Below, piece after piece: positions 50,494-60,370 of a stretch of DNA of 64,000 nucleotides (position 1 is its first letter; each line of letters starts with the position of its first letter). The notes under the pieces are model-generated. The model ran no database searches. It saw only the letters and a list, made by a program, of their open reading frames with translations, and was not told the DNA's origin. The position numbers were made by a program, and so were the translations under genes. This stretch comes from Turnera subulata (lineage: Eukaryota > Streptophyta > Magnoliopsida > Malpighiales > Passifloraceae): assembly GCA_028386065.3 (NCBI GenBank), contig JAKUCV010001790.1:11433-75432 (forward strand), in the 5' to 3' direction.

Positions 50494-51324
50494 ATGGTAC
50501 AAAGCACAAACACTGCATCACTGCGATCAGCCCTTGAGAAGGAAAAGCTGAATGCAAACAATTTTCTTAAGTGGCATCGAAATTTGAGGATTGTCCTCAA
50601 GCAGGAAAAGAAGTTGTATGTCCTTGAAGGGCCTGTTCCTGATGAACCAGTTGTCAATGCTCCTCGTGCGGAGAAAGATGCTTATAAGAAGCATACGGAT
50701 GATGCATTGGATGTAGCCTGCCTCATGTTGATTAACATGGAATCTGAGCTTCAGAAGCAACATGAAAAGCTGGGTGCTTTCGATATGATCGAACACCTTA
50801 AAATGCTCTTTGAGGGGCAAGCTAGGCGTGGGAGGTATGAGACCTCAAAAGCATTGTTCCAATACAAGATAGCTGAGTCGTCACCTGTTCGGCCTCATGT
50901 GCTCAAGAAGATGGCATATATCGAGAGCCTTGAGGATCTGGGTTTTCCCTTGCAGAGGAAGATGGCTGTTGACCTTGTCCTGCAATCGTTGGCGGACAGT
51001 TACAGTCAATTTGTCATGAACTTCAACATAAATCATCTTGATAAGACATTAAAAGAGCTGCTTAACATGTTGGGAACTGCTGAGAAGCAGATGAAGGCCC
51101 ACAAAGGCAATAATATCTTGATGGTTCAAAATAGCAAAGGGAAGGGAAAGGCTAAGTTCAACAAGAAGAAAAACTGTGCCAGAAAGTCTGGTTTATGTTC
51201 TTCATCTTCTTGTACTGCACAAGTATTGAAACCCAAAGGTCATATTACTAAGGAGGGACAGTGCTTCCATTGCAAAAAAACTGGTCATTGGAAGCATAAT
51301 TTCCCATTTACCTTGAGGAGGTGA
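50494..51324 (+). pseudogene. Element C gag polyprotein
   Basis: Open frame of 276 codons from ATG 50494 (MVQSTNTASLRSALEKEKLN). It has the usual copia gag architecture: N-terminal FLKWHRNLRIVL, capsid-like UBN2-type domain (DALDVACLMLINME, LFEGQARRGRYET, VLQSLADSYSQFVMNFN), a basic linker and a zinc knuckle near residues 259-272. The knuckle reads CFHCKKTGHWKHNF, so the last Cys is Phe and zinc binding is likely lost. A stop at 51322-51324 separates it from protease. Confidence 0.85.
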
Positions 51325-51887
51325 AGAAACAGAAGGGAAGTAAGACTTTCACTTCAGGTATTTTTGTTATAGAAGCTAATATTTTTATCTCAGCATCATG
51401 TGTATTAGATACTGGATGTGGATCTCACATTTGTGTAAATGTGCAGGATCTGACAAAGAGTAGAAAATTAGCAAGAGGTGAAGTGGACCTGCGTGTAGGG
51501 AATGGAGCAAGAGTTGCTGCATTAGCCGTAGGGACTTATCGTTTATCTTTACCTAATGGTTTGATTTTGGAATTGGACAATTGCTATTATGTGCCTACTG
51601 TAAGTAGGAATTTGATTTCTGTTTCTTGTTTGGACAAGAAGGGTTTTTCTTATATAATAAAGAACAACTGTTGTTCTATTTATTTGAATGATGTTTATTA
51701 TGGTGGTGCACATTTGAGCAATGGTTTGTATATTCTAGATCTTGAAAACCCAATCTATAACATTAACACCAAAATAGTCAAATTGAATGATTCTAATACG
51801 ACCTATCTCTGGCATTATCGCTTGGGTCATATAAATAAGACTCGCATATCTAAACTCCATAAGGATGGCTTGTTGATTCGGTATTGA
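51321..51887 (+). pseudogene. Element C protease and pre-integrase, truncated
   Basis: Open for 188 codons. It contains the aspartic protease site VLDTGCGSHIC (canonical D-T-G) and the following GVGNGARV-like and NCYYVPTVSRNLISVS blocks, then the pre-integrase motif LWHYRLGHINKTRISKLHKDGLL. At the last motif it fuses to LTR sequence at 51865-51875, sharing the 11-mer ATGGCTTGTTG, and stops 12 codons later. Integrase core, RT and RNase H are absent. Confidence 0.85.
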
Positions 51888-52535
51888 TCTTGTCACTTGG
51901 GTAGCAATGATGTGTTGCTAGACACCGCTCATTGTTTATAATTATAAATGTGATTTTATAATTATTGCCAATGTGATTAGAGCCTATAGGGTCGCACACT
52001 TAGGACTGTTAATTTGAGTCATGAGTCCAAAAGAGTTTGGATAAGTTATTGGACCTAGTTTCGGATTATTAATAATAAGCCCAACTTAAGCTTATTATTA
52101 AGCCCGCAATATTACAGCCCAAATATGATTAGGTTTAATCCAGCACACCTAGGGTTTTATGTCTCTATCTATATGTGATATATGCTTTGGTGATAAGTGT
52201 AGCTACACATCACAAAACTAGTAGACAAAAAAACCCTAGCTGTTCTCTCATTCTTAGAAACAGCTAGCATTGTGAGAAGAGAGATTATGAGGGCTCAATC
52301 CAGAGATCGTGTGATGGTTCCTGGAGATTGTCAGTTCGTGTGGATACCTTAAAGAAATCAGATACTTTGTCCGGTTTTAAACTGATTCACCTCAACAGTT
52401 GAGTGAAAGATCTCAACCAAAACAGGTACTGAATCTCATCTATTCGATTTATCCCGTTTCACATGGACCCTGTGATGGTTTCGGATTTGATTCCGCTGCG
52501 TGTTAACTCCCTGTTTGTGTACCCAAAACCCAACA
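51865..52535 (+). repeat. Second, 5'-truncated LTR copy of element C
   Basis: Matches the left LTR from 48787 onward up to about 52320, then extends about 215 bp to the LTR end ACCCAACA at 52535, a part the left copy has lost. It is followed immediately by a primer binding site. Confidence 0.75.
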
Positions 52536-52536
52536 G

Positions 52537-52549
52537 TGGTAGCGGAGCC
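52537..52549 (+). promoter_or_regulatory. Primer binding site after the second LTR copy of element C
   Basis: TGGTAGCGGAGCC one base after the LTR end, close to the copia initiator-Met tRNA site. A PBS after this LTR shows it is a 5' LTR end, not the 3' end of the upstream gag-protease segment. About 20 bases of leader (CATAAATCGAATTT, matching 49249-49262) follow before element B sequence. Confidence 0.65.
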
Positions 52550-52571
52550 TCTTGTGAAACCATAAATCGAA

Positions 52572-52968
52572 TTTGAGTGAGTCACTCTTGAAGCTTTGCC
52601 ATGGGAAAGGTTGTAATCAGTAGGATTAGGGGTTAATCTTGTTGGGTAGACAAAGCTAGGTTCAACTTTGGGTTAGGTTTAGCAAGTTCAACCCGCAAAA
52701 ACTTGTGTACCAGAGGTTATTTGGCTCGCCTGTAAAAGCCAAGTTAGTGGATAGTTTAGAAATCCTAAATGGGGGACCTTTAAGTAGTAGATGTACTCCT
52801 GAGTGAGGAACCACTATAAATTGCTTGTGTTCTTTGCTTTTCTGTCTTCATCATCACATTTTCATTTAAGTTTCACATTTGGCTTCTGTGTCGAGCCAAA
52901 TCCTAGAAAACCCGAAAAAGAGGAAAAGCTAATTCAACTCCCCCTTCTTATCCATTTTTGGGCCAACA
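52572..52968 (+). repeat. Truncated 3' LTR of element B
   Basis: Matches 38286-38682, the last 397 bp of the 5' LTR of element B, including GAGTGAGTCACTC, ATTTGGCTCGCCTG and the end GGGCCAACA. The left two thirds are missing, replaced by element C sequence; TTTGAG is shared at the junction. The next bases GGTTT differ by one from GGTTG before the 5' LTR, supporting that both ends belong to one insertion. Confidence 0.7.
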
Positions 52969-53112
52969 GGTTTGGGGCTAAAAAACCGCGGCTATGGAAT
53001 AGTTTAGCCTACCCACATGTGACACTAGGATGTCGCGTGGGGTCAAGGGCTTATTAATCACAATCATGACTCGCGGCGAGTAACGGACAATTCTCTTCCA
53101 TAACACCACGAG
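52969..53112. other. Flank of element B before the Athila-type LTR
   Basis: About 140 bp of moderately GC-rich sequence (CCGCGG, GACTCGCGGCGAG). It should be continuous with 35512 if element B is removed. No feature is recognised. Confidence 0.35.
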
Positions 53113-54974
53113 TGATGGTATGTATGGAAAGTGAAAACATCTAAATGTTAGTGTTTTTATGATGGTTTTGAATGGCTTTTACTATGTTTTCTTGGTCGAT
53201 TATGTGTACAATCTTTATATTATTATGTGTTTTTAGGAATTGTGTCAATTAGTACTTCAATTTTGCTGATTAAGTGTTTTTATCAGGAATTTATCGTTTT
53301 TATTGAAGAATGGAAGCTTTTTAGCCAAGTTTGGAAACTAGGCCCAATTTAGGAAACTTTCTACAGTGAGCACAACCGACTATTTTGAAGATTTCGGGAG
53401 TTCTAGGCATCGAAATTAAGTTAGACTAATTGGAGACGAAACTAGACTTCCATAGCTCTCTATGGATTAAACTTCATAATTTTTGGACAAGACTACAAGG
53501 AGCAGTAATTATTTTAATCCAGCCAAGGATGCAGATCTTTCTGTGCCAAACTAGGCCCAGTGTTTTGGTGATCTCCTGAGCTATAGAAGCCCAATTATAG
53601 AGTTCTTTTCATGAAATGAAAGCTGAGAGAATTATCTAGAACTTTGTAGAAGAGTTGAACGCCCATTTCGGACGTCTTCTAGGAGTTAAGTGGCGTGCAA
53701 GTTTCGGGTCAGAAAACAGGCAAAAGTCCAACTTGGACTGCAAGTCAAGAATTCAATTTCCATTCAAAGTAGGAAAGCCCCACCGACTTTCAGCAGCTAA
53801 AGATAGTATAAAAGGACCCCCTAGGTCGACATATTCAGGAGGCAGAAGTCAGAGGGCGAAGCTCTGCCGAATTGGTTCGTTATTAGGTCACATACACTAG
53901 TAGGGTTAGGGTTTTTCACTTTTTTGGATCCTCTAGGTGATGCCGAATTCCTCATCCAATTTCAAAGGTTATTCCCCACAACAATTCAATATTTTTCCAG
54001 CAAGATTTGAAGGTTTAAAGTCACAGAATCACCAGTCCAATTGCAGCAGAAATCGACACCAGGAGGGCACAAGTCGACGCCATCATCACCAACACAAATC
54101 GGCTACCCGACTTCACTACTTCTTCCTTTTTTCGATTTCCTTTCTGTTAAATCTTTTACTTGATGAATTCTTGTGAGATTTTGATGATTTGCTATTTTAT
54201 TATGATGAACTAATTCTCTAATCTAGGATTAGGGATGTAGCCAATTACTTCTATGGTTTTATTATATATGGATTGATGTTTATTCAATTAATTATGTTGA
54301 TTGTTCAATCTATGTGTGCCGAATTTATTATCTACTTTGGATTGATTGTTATTGATTGCAACATGCGAGAGCTGCGTGATTTATATGGTGATACCTAGAA
54401 GAACATAGATTGATTGATGCTAAAATATGCGAGAGCTGATAGTTTCTTAGGGCTTGATTGATTGTTTCGTGCTTAATGAGTTTAGTGTTGATGCTAGGCT
54501 TTGCGAGAGCTAGGTAGTAATCTTTGCTGAATATTTGATTCAACATGCGAGAGCTGAGGATTAAGACATTAGAAAAAATTGCCCACAATCACACATCAAC
54601 ATTGAAATCGACATCCATGCATAATAAACCTAGATAGTAATTGTGTGAACCCCGATTTCCTAGATTGCTTTAGATATTGATAGAATTTTGCTTTAGATTA
54701 AGTTTGCGATTTTATTTTTTTTATTTGTTAGTTTCGACATCACCCAACACCATCTTTTATTTGATTTGCTTAGATAATCATAAGCTGTGACATTAGATAG
54801 TACTTATTTCCCTTGTTCCGTGGATCGACCATGATTAGACTACCACACTACATAGTACACTGTGCGCTTGCAGTTAACAATTGTTGCGTTTACTCGTGAG
54901 TTATTTGCGTGTCGTGTTGTGAATTGATCAAGAATTATAAATTTGAAAAAGTCACTCGTAAAAATAACGCATCA
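53113..54974 (+). repeat. 5' LTR of the Athila-type element (left boundary tentative)
   Basis: It ends CGCATCA at 54974, eight bases before the PBS, and the tentative start TGATGG at 53113 gives inverted ends TGATG/CATCA. Four exact copies of TGCGAGAGCT lie at 54364, 54428, 54502 and 54546. Two short ORFs (53655-53900, 53937-54176) have no recognisable content. No second copy was found to confirm the left boundary. Confidence 0.5.
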
Positions 54975-54982
54975 AGCATTTC

Positions 54983-54999
54983 TGGCGCCGTTGCCGGGG
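54983..54999 (+). promoter_or_regulatory. tRNA-Asp-type primer binding site
   Basis: TGGCGCCGTTGCCGGGG, the site typical of Athila-lineage elements. It fixes the direction of the element and the right end of its LTR. Confidence 0.85.
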
Positions 55000-55130
55000 T
55001 ACAAACGGTTTTAATACTATTGAGATTGCAGCTAGATTACTTTAGGTTTTTATTTTACGCATTAGTTTCTTTTTATTTTATTTAATCGATTTTTGTTTTT
55101 CTTTTTTATTAGTGTTGTCGATTTTGGTTG

Positions 55131-56995
55131 ATGCCCAAGACGAGACCCGGTGCTTCATCTAGTCTAATTCCTGAGATCAATCCGGAGATCGAGAGAACCT
55201 TACACAAGCAACTACGCGCGAACAAGCGAAAGCAGAAGAAAGTCGTGGAGCCTGTGGAGTTTCTTCAAGACACTGAAATAGAAGAGAAAGCAGAAGTTGT
55301 AGCAGATAATTTCGAGACAGTCATCATGGCAGAAGAAGGAAACAAGACATTGCGTGACTACGCAACACCAAGTTTGGATATAGTGCAGTCGAGCATTGCA
55401 AGGCCAGCGATCAATGCCAACAATTTCGAACAGAAGACAACACTCATTCTCATGGTGCAATAGGAACAATTTGGAGGCTTGGATAATGAGGACCCGAATC
55501 AACATCTACAGACGTTTACGGAGAATTTTGATTTGATCAAGATCAATGGGGCGATTGATGATGCAATTCAACTTCATTTATTCCCGTTTCTTTGCAAGGC
55601 AAGGCTAAGAAGTGGTTGAAGTCAGCAACAGTTGGAACATACAAGACATGGGATGAGCTGTCAAAGGCTTTTCTTGCAAAATATTATCCACCTGATAAAG
55701 CAGCACATATATGGAGCAAGATTACATCATTCACTCAATTCGAAGGAGAAAGTTTCTGTGAAGCATGGGAACGTTACAAGGATCTTATTCAAGGATCCCC
55801 ACAACATTGATTACCCGAATGGCTTGTAGTTCAATCTTTCTTTAATGGTTTAAATGAGCCTTTGCGCATGAGTTTGGACGCAGCTTCAGGAGGGGCATCC
55901 ATGGCGCAAGCACCAGAAGTGGCGTATCAAAAATTGGAGACGATGGCGAGTAACAGTTACAAGAGCTCTTCACGATCAAACAACAAGCGAGTAGCTGGAA
56001 TTCTAGAAGTGGAGACAGTGACAATGCTTAATTCGAAGCTAGATTCTTTGAGTCAGCAGGTAAAATCATGTGTTGCTGCTGCTATGCCGAGTTTAATATG
56101 TGATAAATGTGCAGGTGCTGGACACATTTCAATGAATTGTCCAATCGGAGACGAGTTGACCATTGAGCAGATGAACTACATTCATCAACGCCAACAACAA
56201 CGAGGACCCTACACCAACACATACAATCCGGAATGGAGGAATCATCCTAATTTCTGATGGAGGGAGACCAACCCGAACCAGCAAGGCGGTTTTCAAAGGA
56301 ACGATTATGGGCAGAAGAGTTCAAGCATGCAAATTCCGAAGAATCAAGACATGGATCTTACATCTATGATGAAAGCCATAATGGAGACTCAACGTGTGAA
56401 GGCCCTCTCCCCGAGGGACCCACCATATTCAGGTATTGTTACATCACATCCCTCAGCCCACACCTCTTGGGTTTAATCCTTTACCATGCTGCAGCACTAG
56501 GGATTCGAACTCGGGACGTGATGCTTTTTATCCCCCTCAAGGAGAGCACCTTCACCAACTTATCTGCAGCTGAATTGGTGAAGGTGCTCTCCTTGAGGGA
56601 GATAAAAAGCATCACGTCCCGAGTTCGAATCCCTAGTGCTGCAGCATGGTAAAGCATTTAATCGGACGGAGGGAGTGATGTAACAATACCTGAATTTGGT
56701 GGGTCCCTCGGGGCGAGGGCCTTCACACAACGTATGCAAACGGAGATGATGAAAGGATTCAACAATCGGATGGCGAAGATGGAGACTCACTCGAAGATAC
56801 TTGAGACGCAACTTGCGCAGCAAGCAGTGGCGATTATGAGGACACCAGGAAACCTACCGGGACAGCCCACAATCAATCCAAGAGAGCAGGTCAAGGCTGT
56901 AGCACTTAGAAGCGGTAAGCAATTAGAAGATCCCTATCCACCTGAAGAAGATGAAGCCGACACCATCATTCAGCAAGAAGAAGAAGATGAATAAT
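55131..56995 (+). pseudogene. Athila-type gag, broken and interrupted by a MITE
   Basis: Starts MPKTRPGASSS at 55131. A TAG near 55461 precedes EQFGGLDNEDPNQHLQTF, the first conserved gag block; a frameshift near 55590 leads to GKAKKWLKS, TWDELSKAFLAKYYPPDK and FTQFEGESFCEAWERYKDL, all diagnostic Athila gag motifs. A stop follows at about 55808. 55862-56257 continues with LDAASGGASM and the zinc knuckle CDKCAGAGHISMNC (near 56098-56140). The MITE at 56396-56724 interrupts the frame; after it MQTEMMKGFNNRM, ETQLAQQA and AVALRSGKQLEDP follow to about 56994. Confidence 0.85.
56396..56724. mobile_element. Fold-back MITE with tRNA box B-like arms
   Basis: About 330 bp and almost entirely palindromic: the left arm GAAGGCCCTC...GAGGGACCCACCA reappears inverted at the right end, and the inner arms also pair (GGAGAGCACCTTCACCAA). 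Flanks ACTCAACGT (56387-56395) and ACACAACGT (56725-56733) match in 8 of 9 bases, a Mutator-type duplication length. The gag frame is continuous across the site when the insert is ignored. Each arm carries AGTTCGAATCC-like sequence (right arm 56622-56632), 10 of 11 bases of the tRNA box B consensus. Confidence 0.8.
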
Positions 56996-57056
56996 CGAAA
57001 GTGGAGAAGTAGTTACCTGAAAAGGAAGCAGAGGAAAAGAAGCAAGAGCAAGAGAA

Positions 57057-58199
57057 GTGGATTCCCAAGTGGAAGCTAGCGAATCAGAAAGAGAGCAACC
57101 GAAGGAGATATGGCCTGAAGTCAAAGCTTATAAACCACCGGTTCCATTCCCTCAACGACTTCAGCAGGGCAAAAAAGACAAACAATTCGGGCGATTTCTT
57201 GAACACTTAAAGAAATTGCATATTAATGTTCCATTTACTGAAGTAATTTCTCAAATGTCTGCTTATGCTAAGTTTCTCAATGAAATTCTTTCCAGAAAAA
57301 AGAAGCTAGAAGATTACGAGACAGTGGCTTTGACGGAGGAGTGCAGTGCAATCCTGCAGAACAAGCTGCCGCCGAAATTGAAGGACCCTGGAAGGCTCTC
57401 TATTCCTTGCAATATTGGTTCTATGTGCATTGAGCGAGCTCTATGTGATTTGGGAGCCAGTGTTAGTCTTATTCCAAAGCGAATTGCTGAGAAGCTCAAT
57501 ATTGGAGATATGAAGCCGACTACCATCTCTCTTCAACTTGCGGATCGATCTGTCAAATATCCAGTGGGGATATTGGAGGATATTCCCATCAAGGTTGGGA
57601 AGTTCTTTGTACCAGTCGATTTTGTGGTGCTCGACATGGATATTGATTTTCAAATGCCGATTATTCTTGGGAGGCCGTTCTTAGCTACTGCTGGAGCTCA
57701 AATTGATGTTCGTGATGGAAAGCTTACTTTAAGGATTGGGAATGAGAAAATCGAGTTCAATGTCTTCCGTGCAACCGAAGGACCACTAGAAGAAGGCAGT
57801 TGTTTCCGAGTTCATTTTAATAATGATGATGTGAAAGACGAGAAGCAAGAAGAGGTGAAGCCAATTAATGATGCACTGCCGAAAGATTACCTCGCCATGG
57901 TCAATGCGATTTCTACTAAAGAAACTCCTTGGTGCGCCGATTTCGTCAACTACCTTGTATGCGGAATCTTACCACCGGGGATTTTATGGCATCAAAAGAA
58001 GAAATTTCTTGCCGATGTGCGAGACTATTTTCGGGAAGAGTCGCTACTTTTCAAGAGGTGCAATGACAACATCATTTGGAGATGCATTCATGAAGACGAA
58101 AGTAAGGCAATTCTGGAGCAGTGTCATGCCGCACCTTACGGAGGACATTTTGGAACATGGAAAACTGCCACGAAGGTATTACAATCGGGATTTTACTAG
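57057..58199 (+). pseudogene. Athila-type protease fused to integrase N-terminus; RT and RNase H missing
   Basis: A 380-codon open frame. The first part is linker and protease: FPQRLQQGKKDKQFGRFLE, ALCDLGASVSLIPKRIAEKL (Asp of the D-L-G site used by Athila), MPIILGRPFLATAGAQIDV. Shortly after, near residue 280, the text jumps to DYLAMVNAISTKETPWCADFVNYLVCGILPP, which normally lies after RNase H, and continues into the integrase zinc-binding His region HAAPYGGHFG. About 450-500 residues of RT and RNase H are therefore absent with no frame loss. It stops at 58197-58199, just before the Cys half of the zinc site. Confidence 0.85.
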
Positions 58200-58205
58200 C
58201 CTTCG

Positions 58206-59251
58206 ATGTTTTCTGATGCAAAATATTTTGTGAAAGCATGCGACAAATGCCAAAGAGCAGGAAATATCAGCAGGAGGAACGAGATGCCACACCAAGGAAT
58301 TCAAGAAGTAGAGTTATTCGACGTTTGGGGTATCAATTTTAGGATGCCATTGCCCATATCATTCAATAATTGGTACATCCTAGTTGCAGTAGACTACATG
58401 TCTAAGTGGGTAGAAGCAGTCGCAGTACCTCATGATGATGGAAAGACAGTCATTAATTTCCTCAGAAAGAATATTTTCACCAGAATTGGTACTCTACGCA
58501 CAATCATTAGTGATGGAGGGGCACACTTTTGCAATAAGAGGTTTGAGGAGTTATTGAGGAAATACGGAGTGAAGCACAAGGTTGCAACACCATATCATCC
58601 ACAAACAAGTGTGCAAGCTGAGGTTTCCAACCGGGAAATAAAAAGGATACTAGAAAAGACAGTGAATCCTAACCGAAAGGATTGATCATCAAAGCTAGAC
58701 GATGCATTATGGGCATACCGGACTGCATACAAGACGCCAATAGGGATGACTCCCTACAAGTTGGTCTGTGGAAAGTCATGTCATTTGCCTATAGATATCC
58801 AGCACAAAGCTTATTGGGCAATAAAGGCTCTTAATTTCGACTTGAAGAAAGCTGGAGAAAGGCGTCTACTTCAACTTGATGTGCTCAACAAAAATTATGA
58901 TTAGATGCCTATCAGAATGCAAAGATCTACAAAGAAAGAACAAAGAGGTGGCACGATAAGCATATTGTTCGGCGCGAAATCAAGGAAGGTGACCAAGTTT
59001 TGCTGTACAATTCAAGAATGAAGTTATTTCCTGGAAAGCTGAGGTTGAGATGGTCAGGACCCTTTGTTGTAAAGAAGGTCTATCAGCATGGAGTAGTTGA
59101 TATATGGAGTGAAAGAAGCAGAATTTTCAAAGTGAATGGTCAAAGGCTGAAAGTCTACAATCAAGGTGATTTTCATGGGAGGCGATTCATCGAAAAGCTT
59201 CATGATCCACCACAACCGCCCATCCATCCAGTCCAGCTAAGACGACAGTAA
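58206..59251 (+). pseudogene. Athila-type integrase core and C-terminus, broken
   Basis: Continues with [19 protein letters not shown] (Cys half of the zinc site). The core has [10 protein letters not shown], where Asn replaces the first catalytic Asp (normally GIDF), then [29 protein letters not shown] (second Asp) and [16 protein letters not shown] (Glu). A stop is at 58683-58685. Remnants of DALWAYRTAYKTPIGMTPYKLVCGK follow, another stop is near 58902, and the C-terminal [17 protein letters not shown] block runs in 59000-59251. Inactive. Confidence 0.85.
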
Positions 59252-60370
59252 AGAAGCACTATGTGGTAGGCAACCCACAATTTAAGGTAGTTTTAGTGTT
59301 TTGATTTTTTATTTTATTAATTTTTGTTTTTGTTTTTGAGTCTATGCAGATTGCAAGAAGAATGAATTTTTCAAGGAGAGATCAACCACACTGAGGAAGG
59401 GTCAAGACGAATTCTTCATCAAATTAACCAGAGAAGCTTTCCTTAAACTCAAACTTTTACTTTTCTGCGTAATTTGTGTGATGATTTTGATGGATGTGAA
59501 ATATGCATAGTTTTAGGCATGATTTAAGAAATAATTTCCCCCATTTCATTATGATTATATGCCTTTTAGGTACTATTCCACCATATTCCTCCAAATTCCA
59601 CCTCTGACTGCATGATTTGTGATTTCAGGTGCATTTCAACCAATTTGGAAGGATTTCATTGAAGAATTTGAAGAGACAGCCCCTGTCACAACATGAGCCT
59701 ATTTTGGAACAGCAGCCTGTCCCTGAGGCTGTTCTTCACTGCAGATTCAATTTAAGGCCTTGAACCATCTTCCAATCACAGAATATCTACTGAATTTCAC
59801 CATCCTTTCCATGATCCACATGGTCTCCATGACTCCTCACCAATAGCAAGAGAAGCTGGAATCAATTCGGGGAGAGATCAAAGGAGAACTACAAACGGAC
59901 CCAGCACAGACCAGCACAGGCTCAGCCTGTGCGTACTGCAGAAATCAACAAAAGTGCAGAAAATATAGAAAATGTACCAACTTGCAATACGGGAACCTCT
60001 GACACCAACAATCATATCTTTAGCATTTTGAAGCACTTTTTAGAAGGATAAGGAGTGGGCACATGCCATTTAGTGGGAATTCATCTTAAAGAACAATTAT
60101 TCTCTGCAAAAGTCCCTTGAAACTTGAATGCACCACATATAAGCCTATCAACTTGCTGCCCATCATGCCTATCCTGACATACACGTTGGAAAGCTGAAGA
60201 ACCAACTTGCTCAACTCCCATACCCTACAGCAAGTGGGGAGAAAGAAGAAAAGAGGAGCTGCATCTATATAAAAGGGGAAGGAAGAAGAAGAAAATCATC
60301 GATTAATCCATTAATCCAGAGAATCATCCACTATTACAGACACCATTGAGGGTCTGGAACAGGGTTTAAC
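59252..60370. other. Region after Athila-type integrase
   Basis: It begins with GTAGGCAACCCACA, the short motif that usually follows integrase in Athila elements. No ORF is recognisable. A perfect 19-bp hairpin GCACAGGCT-C-AGCCTGTGC lies at 59914-59932. The region runs into the solo LTR at 60371 and appears to continue at 63429. Confidence 0.45.

Larger units (their letters stand above)
47635..52571 (+). mobile_element. Ty1/copia element C, rearranged
   Basis: Copia element of a different lineage inside the 3' region of element B. The left LTR starts TGTAATGTCC at 47635. Gag and protease follow (50494-51887); then, in the pre-integrase block, coding passes directly into a second LTR copy (51865-52535). 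The whole integrase, RT and RNase H plus the left part of that LTR are missing. The second LTR copy is followed by a PBS and leader start, as a 5' LTR would be, and the left copy lacks exactly these parts. No target duplication is visible, so the structure is the product of recombination. Confidence 0.7.
35513..52968 (+). mobile_element. Sirevirus-like Ty1/copia element B with three later insertions
   Basis: Plus-strand relative of element A. The 5' LTR starts TGTTAGCC at 35513; the rightmost LTR piece ends GGCCAACA at 52968; flanks are GGTTG and GGTTT (one mismatch). Order: 5' LTR, PBS, gag, protease, integrase, RT, RNase H, third ORF, noncoding tract with GGGGGAG purine tracts, then element C and a truncated 3' LTR. 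After removing the Mutator-like element, the Cassandra-type LTR and element C, about 9.9 kb remains, close to element A. Stops and frameshifts occur in gag, protease, integrase and RNase H, so it is inactive, but all pol domains are recognisable. Confidence 0.8.
53113..60370 (+). mobile_element. Athila-type Ty3/gypsy element, decayed
   Basis: Plus-strand element with a long 5' LTR (about 1.86 kb), a PBS complementary to tRNA-Asp (TGGCGCCGTTGCCGGGG), Athila-type gag, protease and integrase. RT and RNase H are deleted. The 5' boundary is set from TGATG at 53113 paired with CATCA at 54974 and is uncertain. The 3' LTR was not recognised; the region after integrase is interrupted by a 3-kb solo LTR at 60371. 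Gag holds a 331-bp fold-back MITE. Confidence 0.65.

Noticed and set aside
54364..54555. CRISPR-like array from the TGCGAGAGCT repeats
   Set aside because: Only 10 bp repeated, irregular spacing of 44-74 bp, and the sequence is plant nuclear DNA within an LTR.
56500..56640. A tRNA gene in the fold-back MITE
   Set aside because: A box B-like sequence is present in each arm, but no cloverleaf or A box at proper spacing could be drawn.
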